Shown: positions 25,752-34,445, numbered from the stretch's first letter. The stretch: 48,144 bases of DNA from Devosia psychrophila (GCF_000971275.1 NZ_LAPV01000123.1:1-48144); one strand, 5' to 3'. Translations and numbers: made by a program. Notes: generated by a model not told the origin, from the sequence alone.

Positions 25752-26387
25752 ATGAATATCATCATGCTTCAGACACTCACCGAACGCCTGTTTGACGACG
25801 GCGATCGCACCGCCCTCGACCCCTTTGCGGTGTTTGAGGAATGGTACGCGCTGGCCCAGGAGGCCGAGCCGAACGATCCGCACGCTTTCGCACTGGCCAC
25901 AGTCGATGACGAAGGGTTGCCCGATGTCCGCATGGTGCTGCTCAACGCACGTGATGCGCGCGGGTTCTGCTTTTTCACCAATTTCGAGAGCGCCAAGGGC
26001 GGGCAGCTTCATGCCCACCCCAAGGCGGCAATGCTGATGCACTGGAAGTCGCTGCGGCGGCAGGTGAGGGTGCGCGGTAATGTCGAGGTGGTGACGCCCG
26101 AGGAGGCGGATGCCTATTTCGCCAGCCGCAACAAGGGCAGCCGGATTGCGTCGTCGGTGTCGGACCAGTCCCAGGTGCTGGATAGCCGCGCGACGCTGAT
26201 CGAGCGGGTGGCGGCACTGACCGAGCAGGTTGGTGATGGTCCGGTAACGCGGCCGCCGCATTGGTCGGGCTTTCGGATCGTTCCGACCAGCATGGAATTC
26301 TGGAAAGACGGCGAGTTTCGGCTGCATGACCGGGTGAAGTTTGTGTGGAATGGCGACGGCTGGGTGAGTGATCGGTTGTATCCGTAA
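25752..26387 (+). CDS. pdxH: Pyridoxamine 5'-phosphate oxidase
   Basis: FMN-dependent oxidation of PNP/PMP to pyridoxal 5'-phosphate. The product, about 211 residues, has DPFAVFEEWYALAQEAEPND, MVLLNARDARGFCFFTN, FMN-binding WKSLRRQVRVRGNVE, and the C-terminal PTSMEFWKDGEFRLHDRVKF with its substrate-binding residues. ATG 25752 is used; an ATG four codons later is also possible, and the open frame upstream crosses the divergent promoter region. A family B repeat follows the gene. Confidence 0.94.
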   Translation: MNIIMLQTLTERLFDDGDRTALDPFAVFEEWYALAQEAEPNDPHAFALATVDDEGLPDVRMVLLNARDARGFCFFTNFESAKGGQLHAHPKAAMLMHWKSLRRQVRVRGNVEVVTPEEADAYFASRNKGSRIASSVSDQSQVLDSRATLIERVAALTEQVGDGPVTRPPHWSGFRIVPTSMEFWKDGEFRLHDRVKFVWNGDGWVSDRLYP

Positions 26388-26410
26388 GAACGGACGAAGG
26401 GTCTTTGTTG

Positions 26411-26530
26411 GGGTACCCCCACCTAGCCTCCCCCTGATGAGGGGAGGAACTTTATCCAGTATTTGGCACAATTGGTGACGACCACAGGCTAAATTCCTCC
26501 CCCTTTTTGGGGGGAGGTTAGGCGGGGGTA
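26411..26530. repeat. Intergenic repeat, family B, copy 3
   Basis: Third copy, with small changes: left TACCCCCACCTAGCCTCCCC then TGATGAGGGGAGG; right CCTCCCCCTTTTTGGGGGGA then GGTTAGGCGGGGGTA. Unlike the other two it lies between tandem genes (pdxH and the DUF898 gene), and its arms have picked up substitutions. Confidence 0.82.
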
Positions 26531-26600
26531 TTTTTCCTGCCTCTCTATCAGCCACCCCCATCCCTCGCTTAAAACCCTCATCACACTCGGAGATTTCGGC

Positions 26601-27809
26601 ATGGCGTTGGTGGAGGAGCGGCCGGTGGCGGTTAAATTCACCGGCACGCGCCGGGAGATGGGTGGGTTGCTGTTGCGCGGCTATGGTCTGCTGCTGCCGA
26701 CCATCGGACTGTATCGGTTCTGGCTGACGACGTGGAAGCGGCGCTTCTATTGGGCTCATACCGAAATCGACGGCGATGCGCTGGAATATACCGGCAATGC
26801 GATGCAGCTGCTGCTGGGCTTCCTGATGGCGGTGGCGGTGTTCTTGCCGCTGTATGGACTGTTCTTCTATTTTTCGACGCTGTCGCAGGAGGCGGCGTTT
26901 AGCGGTTATGGCGGCGTCGCCGTGCTGGTCTGGTTCCTGATGGGCTATGCCACCTATCGGGCGCGGGATTTTCGCCTGTCGCGGACGCTGTGGCGCGGCA
27001 TCCGCTTCGATCAGGCGGGGAGCGCGTGGAATTATGCGTTTCGCCGCTTCTTCTGGTCCCTGCTGGTAATCGCCACGGCTGGGCTGGCCTATCCGTTTAT
27101 GTCGGCCAATCTGTGGAGCTATCGCTATCGCAACAGTTGGTATGGCGATCGGCAATTCGGCTTCAACGGTGGATGGAAGCTGCTGGCGAAGCCCTATTAT
27201 CTGGCTTGGCTGGCCTGCGCCGTGATCGGTGTCACCGGACTGACAATTGGCTGGAGCATGGGGGCGCTGCCGGACGCTGGCGAACCCAATCTAGTCGGCT
27301 ACATCCCGATGGTGGTGTCTGCGCTGCTGATCGGCGCAGTGCATCTGTTGTATCGGGCGCGCGAGCTGTCGCGGATGTTGTCGTCGGTCCGCCTCGGCGG
27401 GGCAGCTTTAAGCGTCACGCTGCGGGGGCGCAGCCTCATCGGGCAATATCTGTTGTTCGGGCTGGCGCTGGCCGGTCTTCTTGTCGTGCTGGCTATAGGC
27501 GGCCTGCTGGTGCTGGGTGCGCTGGCCGGCGATGCCTTTGCGGATGGGGCCTTCGACATGGCGGTGTTCATGCAGCATCTGCAGTCGAGTTTTCTCGTGC
27601 TGCTGGCGATCATTTTCGGCTATCTGCTGGTGCTAGCCGCCTTCACCATGATGGCCGAACTGTTTCTCGGTCTGGCGTTCTGGAAGCTGGTGGCCAGCAA
27701 TGCCAGCATTACCGACGTGGATAGCCTGCGCAGCGTCAGGGCGCGCGGCGAGGACCGGGCGTTGGCCGGCGAAGGCCTTGCAGATGCACTCAACGTGGGC
27801 AGCTATTGA
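26601..27809 (+). CDS. DUF898 (YjgN-like) membrane protein
   Basis: Polytopic inner-membrane protein, 402 residues, of the DUF898/YjgN family of unknown function. The family signature GLLLPTIGLYRFWLTTWKRR (residues about 31-50) followed by FYWAHTEIDGDALEYTG is clear and a second, internal copy of the pattern (PFMSANLWSYRYRNSWYGDR) occurs near 155-175. About six to eight hydrophobic segments are seen. Its stop overlaps the start of the M48 protease gene (TGATG), so the two are translationally coupled, an arrangement suggesting a joint envelope function. Confidence 0.87.
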   Translation: MALVEERPVAVKFTGTRREMGGLLLRGYGLLLPTIGLYRFWLTTWKRRFYWAHTEIDGDALEYTGNAMQLLLGFLMAVAVFLPLYGLFFYFSTLSQEAAFSGYGGVAVLVWFLMGYATYRARDFRLSRTLWRGIRFDQAGSAWNYAFRRFFWSLLVIATAGLAYPFMSANLWSYRYRNSWYGDRQFGFNGGWKLLAKPYYLAWLACAVIGVTGLTIGWSMGALPDAGEPNLVGYIPMVVSALLIGAVHLLYRARELSRMLSSVRLGGAALSVTLRGRSLIGQYLLFGLALAGLLVVLAIGGLLVLGALAGDAFADGAFDMAVFMQHLQSSFLVLLAIIFGYLLVLAAFTMMAELFLGLAFWKLVASNASITDVDSLRSVRARGEDRALAGEGLADALNVGSY

Positions 27810-28933
27810 TGAGCATCCCGGCGCGCTTTCACGATGGGCTGACCGCCGAGGTTCAAGCAGTGGACCTCGACTTTGAGACCGTGGGGGCTGTGGGCACGCT
27901 GGTGATCCGGGGTTTGGACCATGGCGAGATCGCGCGCTGGCCGGCCGAAATCCTCTTTGCCTTGCCTGGTCGCAAGGATGAGTTGCGTTTGGGCGCCATT
28001 GGGCAGCCGGACGGCGCTCGCGTGGTGGTGCAGGGGCACGAGGCCGTCGCTCGCGTGCTGGCTACGATACCGCAGCTCACCGAGCGCCGGCACCAGCAGA
28101 CCGGCCGCGAAATCCGGCTGGCGGTGACGGCGACCGTCGCTCTGGTCGCGGTCATTGCGGCCTATCTTTATGGCGTACCTCTGTTAGCCAGCCGCATCGT
28201 GACCGTGGTGCCGCCCGCCTGGGAACAACGGCTGGGCGAGACGGTGGCACTGCAAATGGAGGCCAGCCTCGATGGCGAAGCCGGCTTCGAACTCTGCGAC
28301 GACAATCCAGATAGCCTCGCCAACCAAGCCATCGCCCGTTTCGGCAATGAGGTTCTGGCCGGGTCCGGCTCGCCATTCGAACTCGACATTCGCGTGGTCA
28401 AATCCGATATTCCAAACGCCTTCGCGCTGCCCGGTGGGCAGGTGTTTTTCTTTTCATCGCTGCTGGACCGGGCCCGGACTCCTGATGAATTTGCCGGCGT
28501 GCTGGCCCATGAAATTGGCCACGTCGCCTATCGGCATGGCATGGAGCAACTAATCTCGACCGCCGGTACAGGTGCATTGATCGGGTTCATCCTCGGCGAC
28601 ATGACCGGCATTTCCGTTGCCGCGGGCCTTGGCGCCACTATGATCGACGCGCGTTTCTCGCGCGACGCCGAGCGGCAGGCCGATGCCTTCGCAGCACAGG
28701 TGGCACAGCGCATGGATTTCAATCCGGCAGGCCTCGCGGACCTCATCAACCGCGTCGGCGTGGACGACGAATTTGCCCGCGCGCTGGCGCTACTCAGCAC
28801 CCATCCTCTGACCGAGGACCGCAAGGCGGCGCTAGAAGCGTTGAGCCGGCAGCGCCCGACCGGACTGCGGCCCCCGTTCACGACGGCCGAATGGAGTGCG
28901 ATCCGGGACATGTGCAAAATCCCGCACAATTAA
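27809..28933 (+). CDS. M48-family membrane metalloprotease
   Basis: Zinc protease of the M48 type, 374 residues. A membrane segment lies at about residues 105-125 (VTATVALVAVIAAYLYGVPL). The zinc site is HEIGH (about 233-237, in VLAHEIGHVAYRHGMEQ), and the downstream Glu ligand is probably in FSRDAERQADAFAA. FALPGGQVFFFSSLLD is the conserved edge strand. Only one N-terminal membrane helix is present, as in BepA/Oma1-type proteases that watch over envelope protein quality. The ATG overlaps the DUF898 stop by one base. Confidence 0.92.
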   Translation: MSIPARFHDGLTAEVQAVDLDFETVGAVGTLVIRGLDHGEIARWPAEILFALPGRKDELRLGAIGQPDGARVVVQGHEAVARVLATIPQLTERRHQQTGREIRLAVTATVALVAVIAAYLYGVPLLASRIVTVVPPAWEQRLGETVALQMEASLDGEAGFELCDDNPDSLANQAIARFGNEVLAGSGSPFELDIRVVKSDIPNAFALPGGQVFFFSSLLDRARTPDEFAGVLAHEIGHVAYRHGMEQLISTAGTGALIGFILGDMTGISVAAGLGATMIDARFSRDAERQADAFAAQVAQRMDFNPAGLADLINRVGVDDEFARALALLSTHPLTEDRKAALEALSRQRPTGLRPPFTTAEWSAIRDMCKIPHN

Positions 28934-29025
28934 AGGCCGCGCGCAATTAAATGGCGAGGCGGCGAAATCTTCAAAGTCGTGCAATACCTTGCGGCTAATC
29001 TTCATGGCCTAATGACGGGGCGGCC

Positions 29026-29841
29026 TTGCGCATACTGATCCGCACATCGAGAACCGCCATCTGGGCGCGACGGCTGGGTAGCGTCGCCGTGCCGCTGGTC
29101 ATTATTGCGGTGCTGTTGCATCGCTTTCGGCTAATCACCTCCGACGTGTTCCTGGTTGCGGCCGTGGCCGCAGGCCTGGTTGCGGCGCTGGCGGTGGTGG
29201 TTGGCGTCATGGCTCTGGCCCGGCTATGGCAGAGCGGCGATCGGGGCTGGGGCAGGGCGCTAGCCGGGTTGTTGTTCGGCATGCTGAGCCTGGCGCCCTA
29301 TCTCTGGTACGGCGGCCTGATGCTGCAATATCCGGCCGTGACCGACATTGCCACGACCGACCGGGGCCTGATGCCACTGGTGTTCGAGCCCGGCACTGCG
29401 GCCATGCCGGCACCCAAAATGCTGTCTGCGGCGCAACGAGCGGCAGAATTCCCCAATGTGGAAACCCGCACCTATCCGCTCGGCTTGGTCCCCACCTTCG
29501 GCGTGGTGCAAGCGCTGGTGACTCAGAATGGCTGGGACGTCCGCCTGCTGCGCGAGCCAGGCGAGGTGGGCCAGCTCAACGCGCAGGTGGTGACACTGCC
29601 GGGCTGGCGCGAGGAAGTGGTGATCCGCGTTACCGGAACGATGACCAACTCAACCGTCGATATGCGTTCGGCCTCGCTCAACGCGCTGCACGATTTCGGC
29701 TCCAACGGCACGCGAATCGAGGGCTTTCTGGCCACGCTGGATGACGCCGTGACTACGCTGCTGCGCGACAATCCCGGTGCCAACCAACCGGTCGAGGCCG
29801 AGGCCGCGTCGCAGGTGGATACTGAACCCGCCGCGCCATAG
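29026..29841 (+). CDS. DUF1499 domain membrane protein
   Basis: A 271-residue protein. Residues about 17-36, 42-65 and 78-100 are hydrophobic, giving three membrane helices, followed by a soluble DUF1499 domain: DIATTDRGLMPLVF (about 106-119) and VDMRSASLNALHDFGSNGTR (about 209-228) are the typical blocks. Function is unknown. The start is TTG 29026, with GACGGGG about ten bases upstream; no ATG in frame gives the first helix. It ends before a family A repeat. Confidence 0.82.
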   Translation: MRILIRTSRTAIWARRLGSVAVPLVIIAVLLHRFRLITSDVFLVAAVAAGLVAALAVVVGVMALARLWQSGDRGWGRALAGLLFGMLSLAPYLWYGGLMLQYPAVTDIATTDRGLMPLVFEPGTAAMPAPKMLSAAQRAAEFPNVETRTYPLGLVPTFGVVQALVTQNGWDVRLLREPGEVGQLNAQVVTLPGWREEVVIRVTGTMTNSTVDMRSASLNALHDFGSNGTRIEGFLATLDDAVTTLLRDNPGANQPVEAEAASQVDTEPAAP

Positions 29842-29876
29842 AGTCTTTCTACGCAAGTGCTCGTCGGATACTCCGT

Positions 29877-29961
29877 AGACCTCATCTTGAGCTGGTCGAA
29901 GGACGAGGTCGTGGCACCATAGACGGCATGCTCTCGTGTTCGACGGGCTCACCATGAGGGC
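29877..29961. repeat. Intergenic repeat, family A, copy 3
   Basis: Third copy, between convergent DUF1499 and MBL genes. Left half GACCTCATCTTGAGCTGGTC then GAAGGACGAGGTC; right half GTTCGACGGGCTCACCATGA. Compared with copy 2 the half-units are in the opposite order and orientation. Confidence 0.82.
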
Positions 29962-29971
29962 TACTGGAACA

Positions 29972-30883
29972 TCACATTGCGAAGATACGCATGCCGAGCA
30001 GGCTGCGTCTCACCTTCAGCTTGCCCAGTGCTTCCAAGTACTCCACATGCGCATTGATGGTCATGGCAGCGGCGAAACGCACCGGTAGCGACTGTTTGGG
30101 ATAAATTCTCGCCACGATGGCCGAGATGGTCCTGGCGCCAGCCTCTGCCGCTTCCAGCACTTGTCGGTTACGCAACTGCCGGTGTGCCCGCAGGGCTCTT
30201 GCGTAGTCAGGGCCATCGGCGACAGGGCCGCCATGGGCGGGCACATATCGGCGCTGCGGCAGGGCGATGACCTTGTCGAGCGAGGCGAAATAATCCGCCA
30301 TCGACCCGTCCGGCACCGAAACGAGCGTCGAATTCCACCCCATGACGTGATCGCCGCTGAGCAAGATGTCGCCTGTGGAAAAAGCCAGATGATTGGCGCA
30401 ATGGCCGGGCGTAGTGTGAACCGTGATGGACAAATCGCCGGCGGCAACGCTCTCACCGTCGAGCAGCGTACGGTCCGGTACCAGATACCAGTCGCAGGAT
30501 TTGCGGATCGGGTTGCGCTCGAATCGACGCAGCGGGCGCGACAGGCGATGCGGCCCGCCGAACCACAGCGGTGCATCGAGTTCGCGTCTGAGCTGCGCTG
30601 CCGCTGCGCTGTGGTCGCGATGGGTATGGGAAACAATGATGGCGTCGACGGGCCGTCCCGCAATCGCGCGCTTGAGGGCGGCAATGTGGGCGGCGTCATC
30701 CGGTCCTGGATCGACCAGCGCAAGCCTTTCATGGCCAAGCAAAAAGCTGTTTGTGCCGGTGAACGTATAGGCGCTGGCGTTAGGCGCGGTAATGCGGCTG
30801 ATGCCCTCTGCCACCATGACCGGCAGGCCGGTTTGCTGATCAAATGCCCTGTCGAAGGAAAGAACTGGACCGGGCACTACCAT
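29972..30883 (-). CDS. MBL-fold metallo-hydrolase (LACTB2-like)
   Basis: Metallo-beta-lactamase fold hydrolase of about 303 residues. The metal motif is VSHTHRDHSAAA (HxHxDH), with further ligands in TTPGHCANHLAF and LSGDHVMGWNSTLV, and the last His in YVPAHGGPV. The C-terminal helical tail (RFAAAMTINAHVEYLEALGK) is a winged-helix-like extension seen in LACTB2-type members. Likely a thioesterase or endoribonuclease; unassigned. ATG 30883 was chosen; a GTG at 30916 would add 11 residues. It is divergent from bioY. Confidence 0.87.
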   Translation of the reverse strand: MVVPGPVLSFDRAFDQQTGLPVMVAEGISRITAPNASAYTFTGTNSFLLGHERLALVDPGPDDAAHIAALKRAIAGRPVDAIIVSHTHRDHSAAAAQLRRELDAPLWFGGPHRLSRPLRRFERNPIRKSCDWYLVPDRTLLDGESVAAGDLSITVHTTPGHCANHLAFSTGDILLSGDHVMGWNSTLVSVPDGSMADYFASLDKVIALPQRRYVPAHGGPVADGPDYARALRAHRQLRNRQVLEAAEAGARTISAIVARIYPKQSLPVRFAAAMTINAHVEYLEALGKLKVRRSLLGMRIFAM

Positions 30884-30976
30884 TGCGCTCACTTTGCCGA
30901 GAGAATATGAAGTCACTGACTGAACGAGAGCGGCCCGGAAGGGGAAGCCGGTTCACACAAGCATGGAAGGTATAAA

Positions 30977-31588
30977 ATGGCAGTCACTTTGACCACGCCC
31001 AACACGTTGCTCGGCGCGATTCAGCCCAAGGGCGATACCGCCAAACTGGCAACCAATCTGGCGACCGTCGTGCTTGGCACGCTGCTCATCACCATCTGCG
31101 CCAAGATCAGCGTACCGGTCTGGCCAGTTCCGGTGACCCTGCAGAGCTTTGCCATCGTCGCGCTCTCCGCGGCCTTCGGCATGCGCATCGGCGTTGCCAC
31201 TGTCGCGCTTTATCTGCTCGAAGGCGCTCTTGGTCTTCCGGTTTTCGCCGCTGGTGGTGGTCTTGCCTATCTCGCCGGCCCGACCGGCGGTTTTCTGCTC
31301 GGCTTCCTGGTGCTGGCTGCCATCGTCGGCTTTGCCGCCGATCGTGGTGCTTCGGCCAAGCCGCTGACCCTGTTCGCCACCATGGTCGGTGCTGAAGCGT
31401 TGCTGCTGGTGCTGGGCTTTGCCTGGTTGCTGCTGTTTTCCGGCCAGGCTGGCTGGATCGACCAGAACAATGTCGTAGCCTCGGCCTTTGCCGGTGCTAT
31501 CCAGCCCTTCATCATCTGGGACATTCTCAAGATGGCACTGGCTGCGCTGACCGTAACCGGTCTGTGGAGCTTCACTGCCAAGCGCTAG
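30977..31588 (+). CDS. bioY: Biotin transporter BioY
   Basis: Substrate-binding (S) component of an ECF-type biotin importer, 203 residues with about six membrane helices. Recognisable BioY blocks are ISVPVWPVPVTLQSFAIVAL (about 46-65), LYLLEGALGLPVFA, and AGPTGGFLLGFLVLAAIVG. No bioM or bioN (ATPase and T component) genes are adjacent, so it works alone or with shared ECF components. I see no clear BioR-type operator in the 93 bases upstream. A rho-independent terminator follows. Confidence 0.95.
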   Translation: MAVTLTTPNTLLGAIQPKGDTAKLATNLATVVLGTLLITICAKISVPVWPVPVTLQSFAIVALSAAFGMRIGVATVALYLLEGALGLPVFAAGGGLAYLAGPTGGFLLGFLVLAAIVGFAADRGASAKPLTLFATMVGAEALLLVLGFAWLLLFSGQAGWIDQNNVVASAFAGAIQPFIIWDILKMALAALTVTGLWSFTAKR

Positions 31589-31608
31589 GCGTTAATACTG
31601 AACTGACG

Positions 31609-31634
31609 AAAGGCCGGCCTCGCGCCGGTCTTTT
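31609..31634 (+). terminator. Rho-independent terminator after bioY
   Basis: AAAGGCCGG, a seven-base loop, then CCGGTCTTTT: a 9-bp stem (one G-T pair) ending in a short T run, 20 bases after the bioY stop. It lies between convergent bioY and marR and could also act on the opposite strand. Confidence 0.75.
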
Positions 31635-31639
31635 GCGTT

Positions 31640-32044
31640 TCAGCCCAGACGGGCCGCTAGCAGTTCGAGCGTGCGGGCAAGGCTTCGGCGATCCGTCTCC
31701 GGCAAGTCGGTGAGCGCGGCTTTAAGCTCCAGCGTCGGGTCTCCCTCGAGGAGCGTCCTGCCTGTCTCGGTGAGCGCCAGCAGTTCTGCGCGTCCCTTAG
31801 GCTGTTCTGCGGCCTTGGCGAGCAGGCCCTTTTGCACCAGCGTCCGCACCGTCCTGCTCACCGGGCCATTGGCCAGACCCTGGAACCGTGCCAGTTCGCT
31901 CGCAGTACGCAGTGCTTCAGGTGCCCGGGAAAAGTAGCGCAGGGCGGCCCATTGCGCGGGAAACATGCCGCAGGCATGGCCGCGCGAATGCAGTTTGCGG
32001 GCGGTCAGTTCCAGCAGTTCGGCGATCGAGGCGGCGGTGGTCAA
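31640..32044 (-). CDS. MarR-family transcriptional regulator
   Basis: A 134-residue winged-helix regulator. The helix-turn-helix is in LRTASELARFQGLANGPVSR (about 45-64), followed by TVRTLVQKGLLAKAAE and the wing region GRAELLALTETGRTLLEG. These are typical of MarR proteins. The effector is not known. It is transcribed away from the nucleoside hydrolase gene, and a 10-bp palindrome in the shared 267-base promoter region is a possible operator. Confidence 0.88.
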   Translation of the reverse strand: MTTAASIAELLELTARKLHSRGHACGMFPAQWAALRYFSRAPEALRTASELARFQGLANGPVSRTVRTLVQKGLLAKAAEQPKGRAELLALTETGRTLLEGDPTLELKAALTDLPETDRRSLARTLELLAARLG

Positions 32045-32137
32045 GGCAAACTCTATCGTAAGTGATGACGGCCGGCTCCTGCCTCACCGTCGCCCGCTGC
32101 TCTGATCCTTTCGCGGCAAGGCTGCAAATTAACTCTG

Positions 32138-32147
32138 GCGATATCGC
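32138..32147. promoter_or_regulatory. Palindrome in marR / nucleoside hydrolase promoter region
   Basis: GCGATATCGC is a perfect 10-base palindrome, flanked by AAATTA on the left (six bases away) and TAATTT directly on the right. It lies 94 bases before the marR start. An operator role is an inference from position and symmetry only. Nothing else, and no gene, is evident in the 267-base gap. Confidence 0.35.
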
Positions 32148-32311
32148 TAATTTCTTGTCTGCCCAGTGATTAAAATAGCGCCATGGGCGAACCGGGTAAA
32201 CTCAATTCCACCCAGGCAGGGGCTGGCCAGTTGGCGCAAGACTGCCTAGAAAACGGTCTCACCAGACAAACCAGCAAGAGGCAGCATGGGCTGCCGGACA
32301 GAAAGACGACA

Positions 32312-33262
32312 ATGAAGCTAATTTTCGACACCGATCCCGGCATCGACGACGCAATGGCGCTGCTCTACCTGAGCAAGCTGCCCGAGATCGACCTGCTCGG
32401 CATCACCACCGTGGTCGGCAACGCCGATATCGCCACCACTACGCGCAACGCGCTGTTCCTACGCCAGCAGTTCGGCATCAGCGCGCCGGTGATCCGCGGC
32501 GCCGGTGAAACGCTGGACGGCGTCAGCAAGCCCGAGCCGGTCATCGTGCATGGCGTCAATGGTCTCGGCGACATCGACATCCCCGCCGTCAGCGAAGACG
32601 ACCTGCAGCCCGGCACTGCTAGCCAGTTCATCATCGACACCCTGCGCGCCAACCCCGGCGAAGTGACCATCATCGCCGTCGGCCGCATGACCAACCTGGC
32701 GCTGGCCTTGCGGCAGGACCCGGCGATTGCCGGCTTCGCCAAGCAGGTCATCATCATGGGCGGCGCCTTCGGCTACGCCGGCCGCAGCGGCAATATCACC
32801 CCGGCTGCCGAAGCCAATATCCATGGCGACCCGGTTGCCGCCGACGAAATCTTCGCCGCCAACTGGAAGGTCGTCGTCGTCGGCCTCGACGTCACCCATG
32901 ACATCATCCTGACCTCGGACTACTTCGCGACGCTGGCCGCAGAAGCCGGCGCCAATGGCGAGTTGCTGGCTCAGATGTCGGATCATTATGCCCGTTTCTA
33001 CCTCGACATCATGGGCTTGGCCGGAGTGGTCGGCCACGACCTTCTGGCAGTAACCTACCTGCTGCGCCCCGACTGGTTCGAGACGCGCGAAGGCCCGATC
33101 GTCGTGGTGACCGAGGGCATCACCGTCGGCCAGACCATCCAGATGCCGTCATCGCGCAAGGGCGGCCATCCTTCCTGGGCCGGCCGACCGGCCCAACTTA
33201 TCTGCATTGCAGTTCAGGCCGACGAAGTCCTGCAGCACTATCGCCAGACGCTGGCCAACTGA
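32312..33262 (+). CDS. Inosine-uridine-preferring nucleoside hydrolase
   Basis: Hydrolyses the N-glycosidic bond of ribonucleosides in purine/pyrimidine salvage. The calcium-binding signature IFDTDPGIDDAMAL is at residues 4-17. GNADIATTTRNALFL, HGVNGLGD, EVTIIAVGRMTNLALAL, ANIHGDPVAADEIF and the catalytic-His region VVGHDLLAVTYL follow in order. At 316 residues the length is standard. ATG 32312 is used; the frame extends upstream for 43 codons of leader without similarity. Confidence 0.95.
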   Translation: MKLIFDTDPGIDDAMALLYLSKLPEIDLLGITTVVGNADIATTTRNALFLRQQFGISAPVIRGAGETLDGVSKPEPVIVHGVNGLGDIDIPAVSEDDLQPGTASQFIIDTLRANPGEVTIIAVGRMTNLALALRQDPAIAGFAKQVIIMGGAFGYAGRSGNITPAAEANIHGDPVAADEIFAANWKVVVVGLDVTHDIILTSDYFATLAAEAGANGELLAQMSDHYARFYLDIMGLAGVVGHDLLAVTYLLRPDWFETREGPIVVVTEGITVGQTIQMPSSRKGGHPSWAGRPAQLICIAVQADEVLQHYRQTLAN

Positions 33263-33382
33263 TCCGATCAAGCTCGGCTTTAAACGAGGCCGGGCTTGCC
33301 TGCTCACACTTGAGCCAGGCACGTTCTTTAGTTTGGACCACGAGACACGAGGCGGTGGATAAGGGCCGCAACGCCCTATAGT

Positions 33383-33958
33383 GTGGCCGCATCGTTTCCC
33401 GAACATATTGCGTTGATTTTGTCTCCTCACTCCTCCCTGCCCAAAGTCCTGATCCGCACGCCGCATGGCGACATTACGGTTGTCGTCAATGTTGAAAACG
33501 CACCTGTCTCGGCGGCCAATTTCCTGGCCTATGTCGATGGCGGTCTGTTCAATGGCACCACCATTCATCGCATCGTAGCCAGGCACAATCAGCCCGATAC
33601 AGTCCCAGCCAAAATCGAAGTCATCCAGTTCGGCTATCTCATGCAGGATGACGCCTACCCGACGCCGCTGCCCTATATCGCGCACGAGCCGACCTCAAAG
33701 ACCGGGCTGCACCACGTCGACGGCACGCTGTCCATGGCCAGGATGGCAACCGGCACGGCATCATCGGGCTTTTTCATCTGCGTCGGCGATCAGCCCGAGC
33801 TAGACGAGGGCGGCAAGCGACATCCGGACGGGCACGGCTTCGCGGCATTCGGCCAGATTGTCGAGGGCCTCGATGTGCTGCACGCGCTACACGCCAAAGC
33901 CGAGGCCGCCGACGCCCTGACCCACCCCATCCCCCTGCTCGAACTACGCCGCGTTTAG
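33383..33958 (+). CDS. Cyclophilin-type peptidyl-prolyl isomerase, divergent
   Basis: Cyclophilin fold: VLIRTPHGDITVVVNVENAP (about 22-41), VSAANFLAYVDGGLFNGTTI, HVDGTLSMARMATGTASSGF plus FICVGDQPELD, and GFAAFGQIVEGLDVLHAL. The catalytic Arg is kept (IHRIV) but the usual Phe of FHR is Ile, and the GSQFFI motif reads SSGFFI, so the catalytic Gln is replaced. Reduced isomerase activity is plausible. The start is uncertain: GTG 33383 gives 191 residues with a short leader; no strong ribosome binding site is seen. Cytoplasmic if this start is right. Confidence 0.85.
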   Translation: MAASFPEHIALILSPHSSLPKVLIRTPHGDITVVVNVENAPVSAANFLAYVDGGLFNGTTIHRIVARHNQPDTVPAKIEVIQFGYLMQDDAYPTPLPYIAHEPTSKTGLHHVDGTLSMARMATGTASSGFFICVGDQPELDEGGKRHPDGHGFAAFGQIVEGLDVLHALHAKAEAADALTHPIPLLELRRV

Positions 33959-33971
33959 GCGTATAGGCACG

Positions 33972-34002
33972 AAAAAGCCCGACCTCCTGAGAGGCCGGGC
34001 TT
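33972..34002 (-). terminator. Terminator of tRNA-Pro (probably bidirectional)
   Basis: On the minus strand AAGCCCGGCCTC, loop TCAG, GAGGTCGGGCTT, then TTT: a 12-bp stem with one G-T pair and a T run. It starts a few bases beyond the tRNA-Pro 3' end and is also 14 bases after the cyclophilin gene stop on the other strand. Confidence 0.85.
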
Positions 34003-34005
34003 GAT

Positions 34006-34082
34006 TGGTCGGAGTAGAGTGATTCGAACACTCGACCCCCTGCTCCCGAAGCAGGTGCGCTACCAGGCTGCGCTATACTCCG
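34006..34082 (-). tRNA. tRNA-Pro (anticodon CGG)
   Basis: The minus strand folds as a full cloverleaf: acceptor CGGAGTA / TACTCCG, discriminator A and encoded CCA; anticodon stem CCTGC / GCAGG with loop TTCGGGA, giving CGG (reads CCG); T arm with GTTCGAATC. Length 77 including CCA. Confidence 0.96.
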
Positions 34083-34257
34083 TCAGGAAAGCGACACGGG
34101 ATGACGACGGCGGTGCATTTCTGCCTTGGCCGCCAGTCGCGATAAGCCGGGTTATAGCCGCGCTTGCCCTCGCGTTCAAGCGTCTGGCACGGGGTTTCCG
34201 AACGTGTTTTCGGCGTGTTGCGAAGCACTGTTAAACCGTGTAGGAACCGCGCCACGG

Positions 34258-34332
34258 TGGGGTGTCGCCAAGTGGTAAGGCAGCGGTTTTTGATACCGCC
34301 ATTCCCAGGTTCGAATCCTGGCACCCCAGCCA
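34258..34332 (+). tRNA. tRNA-Gln (anticodon TTG)
   Basis: Acceptor TGGGGTG / CACCCCA, discriminator G and encoded CCA; anticodon stem GCGGT / ACCGC with loop TTTTGAT, giving TTG (reads CAA); T arm CCAGG TTCGAAT CCTGG. It is intact. An integrase cluster begins about 110 bases after its 3' end on the same strand, the usual layout at a tRNA attachment site. Confidence 0.96.
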
Positions 34333-34397
34333 ACTTCAAGCTAAGTCATTGATTTTACAGTATTATAGTTCGATCTGCACCGGCGTGTGCACAGAGC

Positions 34398-34428
34398 TGT
34401 ATTACATAGGTGTATTACAGGCGCGCCC
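34398..34428 (+). repeat. Paired TGTATTACA motif upstream of integrase 1
   Basis: Two TGTATTACA 9-mers (each a TGTA-N-TACA palindrome) spaced 13 bases start to start, followed by GGCGCGCC, ending 17 bases before the integrase 1 ATG. The block of 31 bases recurs at 36955-36985 with two mismatches. It may be an operator or integrase arm-type site. Confidence 0.6.
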
Positions 34429-34445
34429 CACCCGGAGCCTGAACC

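Noticed and set aside
30884..30976. BioR operator upstream of bioY
   Set aside because: No TTATNNATAA-like palindrome is present; TATAAA near the start is part of the leader only.
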